NCBI RefSeq assembly: GCF_048128805.1
Contig: NC_135997.1
Location: forward strand, 4,900,116-4,964,115
Reading direction: 5' to 3'
Origin: Centroberyx gerrardi
Taxonomy: Eukaryota > Chordata > Actinopteri > Beryciformes > Berycidae
DNA length: 64,000 nucleotides
Part shown: positions 34,801 through 48,648 of the stretch, piece after piece
How positions within the stretch are numbered: the first letter of the stretch is position 1
How the letters are laid out: each line of letters begins with the position of its first letter
Notes under the pieces: generated by a model
The model's database searches: none
Told to the model about the DNA's origin: nothing
What the model saw: the letters and a program-made list of their open reading frames with translations, nothing else
Made by a program: the position numbers and the translations under genes

Positions 34801-37500
34801 CCAAACGGTCCAAAACAGAATGGATGGTGTCTAATCTTTGTTTGAAACGGCTGAGTTCCAGCTGAAGTGCCTAGCTCTCTGCAGTAGGTTATACTGAATT
34901 GATCCATCAATCATCATAGTTGCCACAAATGGCAAAAGGATCCACTTCTGTCATCAAGCACCTGTGATCCATGGTTGCTACACCAACTGAAATCTACAGC
35001 CTGCAAAAGTGTTTATTTAGTCATGCACAGTCCACCTTCATCCCTTGGTTGTTTACCCCGCTGATTGATTTTTAAATCCATGTGTCCAACTCTGACTCAT
35101 TCGAAGCCCATGAAGTAGGCTAGTAATCAGCAGATCAAGGGAAACCCACACTCTACACATAAACAAGGAGAGACAACATTTCTTTCATGACATTTATTTG
35201 CCAAAGTTATGTTCAGCCACAAAGATCATCGGTGCAGCAAAGTGCTCGAGTGAAAGAGACAAACGTTTTGATGATTATATCATCTTCAGTGTCTTCACTG
35301 CACTTTTTCATTGTATTAGCTTGTGCATTAGCTCTTCATAAATGGATCCTACGCACCTGCAACCAATTAATTTGAATGGACAGAGTCCAGGTGCATTTGT
35401 CTTTTGGTTTATTTAAGCCTAACAATAGTCCCTCTGCTCTTTGAAAATCCAGTGGTTAACAATCAGAGAGGTGTGTTTGTGTACCATATGTGCTGCTGTG
35501 TTTGTGTTTGGTTGGCACAGAAGAGTGTGTGCAAAAGTGGTCATACTAGTCATTAATCACGTAACACGCAGAGATGCCAGTGCCTTTCTGGCCAACCAAC
35601 TCATTTGGCATCACAATGCTTTCTTTTTTAAGACAACACTGACTGATATAATGTAAAAGCTCTTTAGGAAGGACGCTGAGATTGAAACGGGGAAGTGGAA
35701 TGAGGACTATTGACCCCTTTTGGCCATTACTGATGTTGAATTGGACCTGAGACTAGGGATAGAGTTGAATAGTTATGTGACAATACTTAATTATGGCAAC
35801 TCCCACCTCTGTCATTGTTGTGACCGACAGATCTAAAAGTGGATTATATTGTAAGCTGACAAAGTGATCCCCGGAGAGGTATTGCTGTGACAGAAGTTGA
35901 ATACTTTGTTAGGTATGCTGACTGTAGGATTTCAGTCAAGACAATTGCCTATTCCAAATCTTTGGTGCAGGTTGGAAACTGTACCGCCTCTTTGGCGTGA
36001 TCTTTGCACATTTGCTTCAAGTGTCACACATTTAGTAGTTATTCCCCCATTTACACCGGCCTCTGTTGTACACCAGCTTAACCTCTAGGCATTTTTTATT
36101 CCTACTTGGATGTAATCAGTCTCTGGTTATTAAATTATACCGCATCTCTAATTTGACATATCTGCTGCGTTGTAGTTATACAAATCATAGATTTTATTTA
36201 TGAATTGACACACAGTTGACTAACTATGTCTTTTCTCACTGGGCGTTGTTGCTATTTGGGTGTAGCTAGGTGTAGTAGCCTCTATCGTATATATTTATGA
36301 TTTTGGTCCAAATCAAATACAGTCCACCAAATGTGTAAAGAGAAACGCCCTGATTTAAATATGATTGGAATTTGCACATTCTGACTGGTGACTGCTGAGC
36401 AAGGTGGTAATTCAATACGTAGGTAACAGGAAATGGATTGCATCTGAAATGTGATAACTATCATCAGCTTTATGCTCTACCGCTACTGAATCCAAGCATG
36501 ACAGATACCATTGAGGCTACTTTTTTTCATTGTTAAGGTTTTTTTTTTTTTTTGTAAGTAATAAGACTGCTCAATGCTGCGAATTTGGAATGCAATATAC
36601 TGAGAAAGCGATCCTCTTATTATTGTAATGGCTAGTAAATGCAGTGTGCTTTTCTTCCCCGAGGAATGGAATGTCACACGGCTGACCTTCGAGTACGACT
36701 CTGAACCCTACGGCAGAGAGCGTGACGCCGCCATCCTCAAGATGGCTCAGGACTTTGGGGTGGAGACGCATGTCCGCAACCTGAACACCCTCTACAAGCT
36801 GGACAGGTAATACTGTAAATACACAACAGATATTCCATGTGGTTCATGTGGTAGATGAGATTCTTGTTACTGACAATTTGGGCTGAATTTCAAACAGGAC
36901 AGAAATTATCCGGGCACAAGCATGAAAATCTTTTGTCTTACCCATTGAAAAAGTCTTCACGGTTTTCTGCGTCAAAAACACAAGTAGTTCCTTTTTTAAA
37001 AGACATGTCACTCCATACTAAGGATGAGTAATTGGCTAGATTTCCCCCTATCGTTCCATCACCTCCCTCATTTCAATTCCCCACTAGCATTGTTCAAAAA
37101 GCTCTCGCTCTCTCTCTTTAAAAAGGAAAAAGCACATTTTACAGTTTTGCTTTCCTCTGAGATATAAGTTTTATACTTGAAGACCTACTTTTCTGCAAGT
37201 AGGCTAAAGAGTGAAGCATCTGGGTATTGACAGCATAAAAACTTTGATAGCCTACTGACGGTGCGTGCTGCACCTGCTGGTGGCTCTCATTCAAATAGGA
37301 AAGCGCCATAGCAACAATTACCATGTCATAGCCATACAGTATGCTCTCACAACATAATTATCTGAAACATCTGTTTGCTCTTTTCATTTACTATAATATG
37401 CAAGGCTGTGAGAAGGTGCACAATGGTGTTTTGGCTGAATTTGTTTGCTCTGCATCCATTTGAATGAATCTGATTATTATGTTTTTGTACTCTGACGCAC

Positions 37501-37531
<31 letters not shown>

Positions 37532-40500
37532 AAAACAAATCCAGACATTGCATGGTCTGTGGTAATGGAGAAGCATGGACTGCTGCCCCCTTCTGGTTAT
37601 GAAAGAGGCCCACACAGTCACACTGCACAACATGTGCTGTGACAATCTAAGCAGCAAAATTACTCAGCCACATAAACATGTGCTGTCAGAGCAGACGGCC
37701 CAAGCTGCTCAGCCCTGACAGGAATGCAGTACAACCCTTCACATGTAGAACATCCTGTGTCTAACCTGAACTTTTTCGGCTTACTTGCCAACGGCTGGTA
37801 AACTTTAAAAATAAATAAATAAATGAATACCTGCCAAGAAAGTTTTTTACCAGCTAAAAAAAAAAATATATAGAAATGATAAAGAATTTAAATATATTTT
37901 CCTTAGGACTATGTCACCATGTTTCAGTGCTATTTGGTGTATAGAATTAGGTACTGTGTGAAATAATCAATAAAAAGACAAAAGCAGATTTGGAGTTTGA
38001 ATTTAAAACTTGCTCACTGACTTATACAGTGGATCTTTTTTTTGTCTTGGTCTTTGTGTTTTCCCTTTGGTGGCCTCACACCTGCTTGCCACAGGGAATA
38101 CGTTTCAACTGACAATAGGCAAATTAACCATCCAGGCAGTTGAGAAACGGGAGGAAAAGTTTGCAGAAGTTTTGTGTAGAGACTGTAAATACCAGAGGAA
38201 TTTAAACATTTTTTTCATTGACATGTCTCTCACCCTATGTTGTATAAGAGCTAGCTAAGACATGACAGGATTAAAGTCACCCTGGCCGCTACACACCCTG
38301 GAATCACAGGAATGCCAGGCTATGTAACTGTCTATGATGTAATGTTGTGAGTGAATCATTTTATCCAGTGTGAATAGAGAAAATTTCTTATGTGATTGTC
38401 TTTTATGTGTCCTAGTGAGGACTGAATATTGTTAGTGTTAAAAAAAAACTCTTTCAGTGCTTCAAGTGTTGCATAAAGCTGTTCAGAACTACTGTCACAA
38501 GGCAGCTGCAATTCAATTTTAGAACTGTGATTAAAAGTAAGGCGTTATGTAAAATGTATGAATTTTACAGAGATGTATTGTGACGAGGTTTATTGAATCT
38601 TTCTGAGAAAAACAAAAATTACACAACTGTTCTTGATCATTCTAAAAAGTATATTTGAATGTTAGACAATAATGTATGATGATAAATCTTGAAAAGGGCA
38701 GTTTGAATGATGTTTATGAAATCCAGAGTCATCTCCAGGAGTTGGTTTGATACTGGATTCTCCAAAAATAGGACTGAATATACTCCACATAAATAGAGTG
38801 ATGTTTTTTTGCCTTCGTTCTTATATTTGAGTGATTATTCCACTCTCTAAATTCACTTCAAATAGTATTAACCACACTCCCCATTCTCCACTTTCCCACA
38901 CGTCTCTTCTCCTTCTGGCTGCAGGATAATTGAGATGAACAATAACACCCCTCCCCTCACCTTCAAGCGCTTCCAGGCCATCATCCAGCGGCTGGGGCTT
39001 CCCAAGAGGCCTGTCCCCACTGTGAGCCGCCAACAGATGGAGAGCTGCCCCACTGACATCACATCCACACATGACCAACATTATGGAGTACCCTCCCTCG
39101 AGGAACTTGGTAATGAGAGTGTGTGTTTCTGTTTTTATTTGTTTTCTTTTGAACAACATGTATTGATATAACGGAGACAATTTTTATATTTGGATAGGTT
39201 TTACGACGCACAGCTTGGCACCCATAACCTGGAAGGGAGGAGAAACCGAGGCTCTAGAGAGACTGAACCGACATGTGGACAAAAAAGTGAGTAAACCTGG
39301 AGGTGTCCATTCTTTAAGACGACCACCTACAATATCCTGTCACATGAAACAAATAAAAGCTGAAGTTGGTGATTAATTTTGTTACCTAATCTGCAGACAT
39401 GATTTCAACTCGGTCAGGAAAAGTCTGATGTTGATTTCTAACACAATGAGCATAATTTTTTTGTTTTTTGATGGTTAGATGGTGCAAAGCCTGTAGGACC
39501 GAGTGAGAGTTTATCCTCCCACTGCAGGCCAATATTTCTATCTTTGGAAAACAAATAACCAGTGTTGGAACTTCAGCACTCTGCAACAACAATGGAGGCA
39601 TGGAGATTTTGGCTAGTTTGGCAAGCAGCTGACAGACTATGGGACACCTAATTAACTATGCATACTGTCAACCAGTCAGAGCATTCATTAAAACCTAGGC
39701 ATAGTTACACCAGGAAGTAGATTGGAATTCTAAATCTGTTTGATTCTGTTGACAACTAGAGGGAGAGTTTTTCGAAGGCATTAGTCAAATTTCCACAATG
39801 CTGTCAGTTAAAATAATTAATGTAACTTTACATTAACAGGTACTTTGTTAAATTATACCATGAAATTGAGAAATGCAATTTTCATTGTACTGGACCTTTT
39901 AATGTGCTTTTTGCTTTTGCGACAATTTATCAAAATGTTCTTGTTTGCTACTGTGTTCTTTTATCTCGACATAGGGATGGCTGGCAAACTTTGAGCGTCC
40001 GCGAACAGGAGCAGAGTCCCTCATGGCTAGTCCGACAGGCCTCAGTCCCTACCTGCGGTTTGGCTGCCTCTCGTGCCGAGTGCTCTACTTCAGACTTAGG
40101 GAGCTCTACATGAAGGTAAACAATTGAGCTCATTTCCAAGCAATAAAAAGCAGCATTGTTGGCCTACAATCTGCTTTCTCTTTTCTGATAATAAAGAATT
40201 AAACTAGTTTAGAACTGGGGAATCTGCAATGCTGAATTTGTTATCCTCTCTATTTGCCTGACCAGTTCATCTCTGACAGTTAATTTTCAACATTATTCAT
40301 TTCTTTTTTTTTTTTTACCAAATCCCTCATATATAACACATCATCCCCTGACTCTCCTGCTCTCCTCAGTACACCTCAGATCTGTTCTCTCAACCCAACC
40401 CTCAGGTGAGGAAAAACCACACGCCGCCTCTGTCACTCTACAGTCAGCTCATGTGGCGGGAGTTCTTCTACACGGTAGCCACCAACAACCCTTCCTTCGA

Positions 40501-42389
40501 CCGCATGGAAGGAAACCCTATCTGTGTGCAGATCCCCTGGGACCGCAACCCTGAGGTGCTGGCTAAGTGGGCAGAGGGACGGACAGGCTTTCCCTGGATT
40601 GACGCCATCATGGCCCAGCTGAAGCAGGAGGGCTGGATCCACCACCTGGCCCGGCATGCTGTGGCCTGCTTCTTAACAAGAGGAGACCTTTGGCTCAGCT
40701 GGGAATGTGGCATGCAGGTACGCCAAGCCTGTCACCTTGCCAGTTAATCAGTCGATCAGACAAACAGCTCTCCCTCACCTCATATTGAACTCGCCTACTG
40801 TATAGCTTTGGAACTGCAGTGGCCAAACTCTGTGTGACAAAAAAATACTTTTGCTGCAGAATATTTTAGTTTCAACTAGATTGAGCTAGCAAAGCATGTT
40901 TTTTTGCGTAACCGGTGTGAAATTTAGTTAGCATGTTTGTCATTTAGACACTACAAATCAATATAGGTTGACAAATGCTATTGCCAAATGCCCCTAACAT
41001 TCGAGGGGTTGTGAAAAGGACCCACATGTTGGTTTTCTCCTATGTCCAAATTTGTAAATTTGTATCCTCTTGATTTCTACAAATCAAGACACAGCAGACT
41101 GTGATACTGACACCTTATAAAAAACTTTGGATTTTTTTCAATCAAACCTAACAGAATGTAATAAAACAATGGACTATTTAGGTTTGGGTGCCTGAAAATA
41201 AAGTCCTTTTTATTTTTCCTGTTTTTTGTATGGATACATGTCTGTGTGGTTGCACAATTCACTAGTTGAATAACACTGGCAGAGAGGAGATTTCACTGTG
41301 AATAAGATCTTAGGCAATATGTTTTATGTGTGGTCTGGTGTAGGTGTTTGAGGAGCTGCTGCTGGATGCAGACTGGAGCATCAATGCGGGCAGCTGGATG
41401 TGGATGTCCTGTAGCTCCTTCTTTCAGCAGTTCTTCCACTGTTACTGTCCTGTGGGCTTCGGCAGGAGGATCGACCCCTCCGGAGATTACATCAGGTACG
41501 TTAGGAGCCTACACCAATAATTCTCAATTTTTGGTGTTTTGCTCTTTCTCTGTGACATGGTCTTCTATGTTTGATTACTCTGTATCGTCTTCTCCCTCTC
41601 TTATTCTAAAATGTAATATTTTAAACTACTATTTTTGTCAGTTTTAATGTTTTAGTTTTACATTCTGAACCAAAATTCCCAACAAATTCCCAGTATGGAT
41701 ACCATCTCTGTCCTGAACACCTCAACAGCGCAGGTAGCATTGTGGATTCACAATAGCTTTACATTTTACTGACTGTAGACTAAAGCCACCGCCACAGATG
41801 GTCGTATTAATTGCTCGACATTTGTCATTCCCCTCTGAACTAGTTTACCATGACATAATGTGATTGATGGGATATGAGAAGTACATTAGGTGTGATAGCC
41901 AAGATGTACACAATAAAGCATTTGACATTAACGCACGCAGTGGGTTGGCATGTGTTCTGTATGTGTTTCCAGGCGTTACATCCCCATACTAAAGGACTAC
42001 CCAAACCGATACATCCATGAGCCGTGGAGCGCCCCGTATGAGGTGCAGAAAGCAGCACACTGCGTGGTGGGGGTGGACTATCCCAAACCCATGCTGGACC
42101 ACGCCCAGCAGAGCCGGCTCAACATTGAGAGGATGAAGCAGGTCTACAAACAGCTGTCCAGCTACAAGGGACTCAGTAAGTACAGTATATTGTACTATAG
42201 TGTTAGGTGGCCTAAAAAAATAAAAACGTGTACTAATTGTTGGCAAACTACCCTTGAAAACAATATCCTTTCACTTAACAAAATATAATATTGAATCTTT
42301 CAAAGTATTCAGATAGCTAGCAGACTTGCATAAAGTTGAGTGAACTAAGTAGTCAGATTACCAGTTAGTGAAATTGCACTAAGTAATTC

Positions 42390-42425
<36 letters not shown>

Positions 42426-44159
42426 ACAAAAAGGGTTGGGAGTTGAGGTGAGGTGAGTGTTACTCATTCCCTTTCCCAGAATTTCCCCACAGGATTGAAT
42501 CGTCAATGTAAGAAGCTCGGCTCTCTAACCTTTAGTTTAGCTGTTGCCCTGCTACCCGCTCTATTTCCTTCTAGCTCACACACTCCATAGCAAACACTTG
42601 GTCCAACAACTTCAAGTGTAAGTTTGGTATAAATGAGTAACCCATCATGACACTAGTTCAAAATTTATAGATCTTGGACAAAATGAAAAATTAAAAGCAA
42701 ATTTTGGAATCCTTAACAATCTGTGAGAAAAGGGGAGAATGAGACTTAAATAATTTTGCCCTTGCTTAACTAGTTCAATAATTTTATTTTGTGGAAAATC
42801 CGTTTCTCTCCTCCTCCATCAGGCGTCAAGCGATTATAAAACACCTTATTTTGTTACCTCTTGCAGTTACATCTTCTATAACATTGGATTCTGGAAACTG
42901 GAAATACTGAATATCATTATCAAAACTGTTATTAATAGTAATAAGTGATTATTAGACATGTGAGACAATTTTTTTTTGTCAATGTTTCTGATGGCTGTGT
43001 TTTTTCTTTGTAAAATTGTTGAACATTTTTGCTGTTCAGTATTTGGATTGGTCGTCATTTTTTTTTTTTTCTTTGTGTCTAACCCTAACCTCAAAGAGTG
43101 ATTTTTTTTTTTTAGGTCTTTTGGGCTTAGTTATACCTTTCAAAATATATTGTGTGGAACTTAACACTATCTCATTACACTGCACTTCCAGGTTCCAGGT
43201 TTTTACTTTGCCTTGCTCGTTGTGATCAAATCTCTACACTTCAGCCTAGTTTGGAGAGTTTCTAATCCCCCACCCCTCCTCCTCCTCCTCCTCTCTCAGG
43301 TCTGCTTGGGTCAGTTTCAACGCTGCAGGAGGAGGTGGAATCTTCAACGATGATCGACACATCAAAGGCTGCAAGCAGCATAAACAGTCAGTCACACTCT
43401 GTTAATATTTGCTAATTGAAAATGATGTTCAAATACTGGCTTTGAGTTTGGTGGTGGGTGGTGTTGTAATTAATATTGGGAGTAGTGCTGAAGAACAGAA
43501 AATAATCATGATGTCATCTTCCTACTGTATGCACATTGGCCAAGCACATCCTCATGTTGCCATTATGAAGTCTTGCATTGCCCTCTGTTGGTTCTATTGT
43601 TTAATGCTTCAACCTCACCCAAAGATGTTCCTGCTGCCTAACTGCCACTCAAATATATGCAAGATTATCACTAATTACACTGAGGTTGTGGCTTTACTCC
43701 CTCCTTAGTACAATATGTATTAAAGTGATCCTCATTAAGTAGTTACAGAATATTATTACAGAGCGTACTAGATTAATGCACAGGTTTCACTGGAATAAGG
43801 CCAATGTGAAGTAAAGTATTACCAGTCTTTGGAGAAAAGAGTGCAAGTGCTTGAGAAATGTTGTATCTCGTCTCTTGCTTTGGGTAATCCTCCCCTCTAG
43901 ATATCCCATTTTCAGCATAACAATTTTAGCTATTACTAAATACTCATGACACGTCAACCTCCCAAACTTTCCAACAGGGGCTGTGGTGATTCCAGACTCC
44001 TCCTGTCACTCCGGTCAGAAAGCCACAGCAGCCTCAATGACGGCCACATCGGAGCTGTTGCCACCGAGGAAGAGGAGCTGGCCTGTGGAGCAGGAGCGAC
44101 ATTCTGACAAGTGCAGTCCACCAAAAATCCCCTGGTGCACTGAAAGTTCACTGCAGTGA
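31869..44159 (+). CDS. cry2: circadian cryptochrome, vertebrate CRY1/CRY2 class (CRY2-clade by motifs and synteny)
   Basis: Flavoprotein that in vertebrates represses CLOCK-BMAL1 transcription in the nucleus. Eleven exons join in frame to 586 aa: 31869-32026, 33005-33113, 36664-36806, 38925-39109, 39198-39286, 39975-40115, 40406-40717, 41344-41495, 41973-42175, 43300-43386, 43978-44159. Residues 1-165 form the photolyase-like alpha/beta domain ([17 protein letters not shown]). Residues about 200-497 form the FAD-binding helical domain ([72 protein letters not shown]). The tail 498-586 is divergent, with a basic RKR at 557-559 as possible nuclear signal. [25 protein letters not shown] and QQMESC are closer to CRY2 than CRY1, and slc35c1 lies upstream as in human. 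Fish catalogues may list it as cry1b- or cry3-type, so the symbol is less certain than the family. Confidence 0.93.
32027..38924 (+). other. cry introns 1-3
   Basis: Introns 1 (32027-33004), 2 (33114-36663) and 3 (36807-38924), with exons 2 and 3 between. Intron 1 holds an AT-rich block (32355-32450) of repeated TTAATTAA and ATTAATGCA strings. Intron 3 holds a (CA)n tract at 37502-37529. I see no nested gene. Confidence 0.6.
37502..37529. repeat. (CA)n microsatellite in cry intron 3
   Basis: About 14 CA dinucleotides. A minus-strand ORF with a Cys-Val run across it is an artefact. Confidence 0.95.
40370..40405 (+). other. in-frame alternative 5' extension of cry exon 7
   Basis: Two good acceptors lie 36 nt apart (CTCTCCTCAG ending 40369 and CAACCCTCAG ending 40405). 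Using the upstream one adds 12 residues, [12 protein letters not shown], without a stop. The segment's 3' border, CAG then GTGAGG, is also a consensus donor, so it could act as a 36-nt microexon. Family comparison ([12 protein letters not shown]) supports the downstream site as the main form. Confidence 0.4.
42394..42427. repeat. (CA)n microsatellite in cry intron 9
   Basis: About 17 CA dinucleotides. Confidence 0.95.
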
Positions 44160-47031
44160 CCGGTAAGGAGTCGGCGCTTCAAAATGCTGTTTGTCTCTGT
44201 TAATATGAAATTGGTCAAGTCAACTTTATTGACATTTCAACCCAAGGGTTTCCAGGAATCTTCTTTTGTGCCACAAGTGTGTTTAAAACATTAAAGGTAT
44301 ATCACACATACACATAAATCAGTGAATCATACGTACACACCCCTCCTGCATTTTAAATGTGCATCAGAGTAACTTAAAATGCATCAAATAGCATGAATCG
44401 CCAAACTGATTAAAAGTTCAGTAACCTAATAACCTTAGGGTATGTGCTGTTCTTGAACAACTCGGTCCTGCATGTCCGAATGGAGGAGCTCATTCATTTG
44501 AATTCTATATATACTTTTCACTTTTATAGAATATGTTGCTTTAAAGGTAGACAAAACATGTGAGAATGTGTAAAATGTCATGGGTATTTCAACTTGGGTA
44601 AATACTTTCTTGAGCAGCTATGTGTCAACATATGCCTTGAAACTGCAGACTGCATATAATCGAAGCCAGACCAGTAAACCTCCCTATTAAACATTTTTGT
44701 CTGCTAATTTGGAAAGTTAATGCAGAGTTGAATCAGGTAAAAATATACATTTGATAAAATCAGGACATTTAATTCCAGACATCTTACCACTTCAGTCTGG
44801 TCTCATTATGAAGTGAGCACAGTGTTTTAAAATGCAAATAACTTGCTCTGTGGACAGGAAAGTGAGAGAAATGTGTTTCCCCACTACAAAGGGATTACAT
44901 GGAGACACGACTAGAAACAGGAAGTAGATTGACATTGAAATAGTGCAGCTTAAGTGTTTCTTCTTTATCCTTGACCAAAACTTTACTAACTTTAACCACA
45001 TAATTGCCTACCCTCAACTGAAATTGTTTAATGGCCTTATCTTAACTGTTAGCTAACCTTTTCACGCGACTACCAGATTAAAATGGCTTGTCCAGTCCAT
45101 GCTATTGTCACATAACCTTCACTTTATTTGTGTCCACATGTAATCTGTATTTCAGAGTTTGTGCTCATTTCACAAAATGTTTTGAGACTGTTTATTCAGA
45201 AATTATCTCTCTATTTACCATATGCATTCATATGAGTGATGACTGTTGTAACACTGGTGCCTGTGCTCTGTCTTTTCCAGACTGTTGACTGTGCAACACA
45301 AGGACAACATGCAAGTGGACCCCCTCAACCATATGCAGCAACCTCACACCACACTGCACTACACTGTAACTACAAAGTCCCTACCACAATTACAAAGCAA
45401 AACATATGGAGTAACGACTAATAAATAGCAACTGTACAATGTTATCATTTCAATGTGTCAGTGATACATACTGGACTTTGGTTAAGCCATTGCTTTCAGC
45501 TAACGCATCGATATAAGTGACAGTGGATTTTCTCATTTGGAGCAGACTGCCAAATGTAGCATTACCACCAAATAATAACTTTGAAAATGAAATGTCACTT
45601 ACATGTCTTATGCTGTTTTGATCCAGACAGTATTTTACCATTTATCCAGTTTGTTGTGCGTGTCATATTTTTTTATTATGCCTCACTGGCAGGCTACTTT
45701 TTAATGGAATATGAATCATACCCAAATGAAGTGTAATTGAGACGGTGCCTGGAGTATTTGGCTTCACAGCTTTTGCATAAGCTGTCTATTTTTGAAATTT
45801 ATGACGGTTCCCAGAATGATAGATATGTATTTTTCTCAATTAGGGGCTAAACATGGAAATGACAATAACACAGTTTTTCCTGCTGGAAGAGTATGCAGAA
45901 TTTTGTGTGATCATTTTATGACGGTTTTGAAGCCAACTGTATTTTTCCATTTGAAAAGTTAGATCCAAAGGAATTGGCTAATGAATAAGGCAAGTACAGA
46001 GGATTTCAAAGAGCATGGCCTCAGACTAGGAGGTGTACTATAGATTGAATATATTACTCCCAATTAAATAAATCTCTCACATATCAGTTTAAAAGGAAGC
46101 CCAGGCAAGTTTTTGAAGCATGTTACACTACTGCTCAGCACCATTGCCATCCCTTGAAAGTTTTATTTATTTTCAATATTTATTAGTTGGAAAATGGTTC
46201 CTTAAAATTACTTCTGCACTTTAGTGTTCTATTTTCCTTTTGTGTAATAATACTTTTGAGGATTTTTAAGTTCTTGTGACTCATTTAAATGTTGTTTACT
46301 TTGTATTACTTCTGGTATTAGGACGTTTTATTAGTGACTCAAGCCTTGGGTTTGATTTGAATTATGTGATGACTTTAAAAACACATTAAGTATAAATAAT
46401 CTTTGAGGACGTCACAAAGTCAGAGGCAGTTGTGATCCTCGCGATGTACGGACGACAAAGCAAGTTTGTCATTATACTGTACATTCAAAAGTAGCAATAA
46501 TATGTTGAGGTGCAACCATATTGTACTTAATATGGTCAATAATGTTGTCTTTTATCCTTAGTTTCAAGGCTTATGTTTAGAATTAAAACCTAGAGCCATA
46601 AAGATCTGATGTGAAGTCTTTGTTTTACCTAATTTCAAGGGATGCCAGTAATGCTGAGCGGCGCTGTAGCAGCTATTCCCAGTTAAAAGATAGTTTGTGC
46701 GTGCCTGTGCTACTGTAGATGATCAAAACAAATGCTGTGCTTTTCATCATATACTCTGGACTGCTAGCTACCTCTGTGATGTAAAGGACTGTGTAACGAC
46801 CCTCCTGACTTTACTGAGGAATGTATTGTTTTATTATTTGGTAATATACTGTTATCTTAAGATATGTGTGTGCAATATCTGTGTCTCTGAAAACATGGCA
46901 AAACCAACAACACATTCCAGTCTGATATGCTTTTTTCATGCTGTGCTTAAAGAATTAAGCATTTGCTGCCTGATTAGACCTACTATTGAACTAGAATGGA
47001 TAATACTAATACTATTGTGATGTAAAATAAA
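44160..47031 (+). other. cry 3' UTR / downstream spacer
   Basis: No coding frame is supported. AATAAA signals at 45420-45425 and 47026-47031 could end the cryptochrome transcript, which would make the 3' UTR 1.3 or 2.9 kb. Choice between them is not decidable from sequence. Confidence 0.4.
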
Positions 47032-47265
47032 GAGAAAGACTTGAGGGTGATGTGATGCAAATGGAGTATTGTGCATGGGTCTTAAACACTTCAGGTTTAA
47101 GTGTAATTTGCGTCAGTAATAAATGCTTGGAAGAGATGCTGTGTGCTCAAGTGTTTGATACACACATGACAGGCTTTGTGAGGATGAATGACTGCTCACC
47201 AGGGGACAAGTCCGACTTATAAATAGATCTATATCTATAGGCCAGTCACAGTCTTGACGTCTTCA

Positions 47266-47485
47266 ATCACATGATGGATTTAGCAACAGATCAATATGGG
47301 TTCACAAATACTCTTTCAAGAGAGGGAAGGGAGAACTTCAAGGGCTTGTGAAAAGGTCCCATGCAGGTTTTCTTTCATGTTCCCAAATGTCTAAAATGAT
47401 GAATTCTCTGCATGCCACAGAAAACATACTGTGGTACTGACACACTTTTTAGCTGATGAAAAAATATGTATATTTGAAGGGAGGT
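47266..47485 (+). pseudogene. fossil copy of cry intron 7 segment
   Basis: Similar to 40955-41135 in cry intron 7. Shared strings include ATCAATAT(A/G)GGTT, CACAAAT/GACAAAT, GGG(G/C)TTGTGAAAAGG and GT(G/A)(G/A)TACTGACAC. Several indels separate the two. It is the first of three collinear fossils of the cryptochrome 3' half. Confidence 0.55.
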
Positions 47486-47923
47486 AGAATCACATAAACC
47501 TCCTGAATAGTTTTCAAATTTTCAGGACGCAAAATGCTATTCATTATGCATATCATTAGCTAAATGTAATGGGAATTAAATCCCATGTCATTTTCATACC
47601 TTGGTTATTGATATGATAATAGTGTGATTCTCAATTTCCACCCTTAAATATTGTGATTTGACCATAATAAAAAGCTGAAATAATACTCTTTAGGACAATA
47701 GCATGTCAATGAATTAGACTTTCGATATAATACTTGAAATCCATCAAGTATTATATCAAAAAGCTATTCAATAACCATTGTTTTTCAGTAACCACTGCTT
47801 TGACTGTTGTTTTTGAAACTGCATGATAAGAGAGAGAACAAACTACTTTTCAGTAACAATGATGACGGCAACAAAAAGTTATTTACCCAACCATATGGGA
47901 TTAAAACATCTCCGTAACATGAT

Positions 47924-48091
47924 TTGGGGCATTTTGCCTTTATTAGATAGTGTATAGTGAAGAAAGACAGGAGAGACTGGGGAAGAGAGAGAGGGATGAC
48001 GTGTGACAAATGTCCTGGGCCGGATTCAAACCCAGGACATTGCGGTTACATGGTATGCGCCTTCGACCACTGAGCCACCAGGATGCCCCAA
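47924..48091 (-). mobile_element. tRNA-derived SINE
   Basis: Read on the minus strand it starts TGGGGCATCCTGGTGGCTCA, with an A-box-like TGGCTCAGTGG and a B-box GGTTTGAATCC about 40 bp later. It then runs through a CT-rich body to ATAAAGGCAAAATGCCCCA. The tRNA-like head with A and B boxes marks an old Pol III SINE. The ends TGGGGCAT and ATGCCCCA are inverted. A partial relative lies at 48770-48840. Confidence 0.7.
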
Positions 48092-48127
48092 TAGCAGAAA
48101 ATCTCAACTGAGTTTATTAAAAGACAA

Positions 48128-48450
48128 TTGTCATCAGTTTTGATCTTTTAATCTTGCATTCTGAACCAAAATTCCCAACAATTTCTCAGTATGGACACCA
48201 TCTCTGTCCTGAACACCTCAACAGCGCAGGTAGCATTGTGGATTCACAATCGCTTGACATTTTACTGACTGTAGACTAAAGCCACTGCCACAGATGGCCG
48301 TATTAATTGCTCGACATTTGTCCTTCTCCTTCTGAACTAGTTTACCATGACATAATGTGATTGATGGGATATGAGAAGTAGGCGTGGTACCCAAGACGTT
48401 CACCACTACAATAGAGCATGTGACAGAAACACGTGCAGTGGGTTGGTTTG
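48128..48450 (+). pseudogene. fossil copy of cry intron 8
   Basis: Near-identical over about 280 bp to 41630-41945, the 3' part of cry intron 8. Shared strings include ACCATCTCTGTCCTGAACAC, CTCAACAGCGCAGGTAGCAT and ATGTGATTGATGGGATATGA. Similarity stops near CGTGCAGTGGGTTGG, just before where exon 9 would begin, and no exon 9 follows. A duplicated segment of the cryptochrome locus. Confidence 0.85.
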
Positions 48451-48648
48451 TCTGCATGTGCAGCCAGCTGTTGGTCAGGGTGGAGCACCATGCCCATATC
48501 TGAGCACATACATATACACACATACACATACACTGGAATACATAATATAAGTAGGATTTTGGGGGATAGGTGTCTTTAAGGAGTAGCATATAAGAGAAAG
48601 TAGTATATGAGTAATATATAAAATGTGAATATTGAAAGCTGATGAATT

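Noticed and set aside
42176..43299. Search for a copy of cry exon 9 between 48450 and 55430
   Set aside because: No segment resembling [16 protein letters not shown] or its nucleotides was found by eye.
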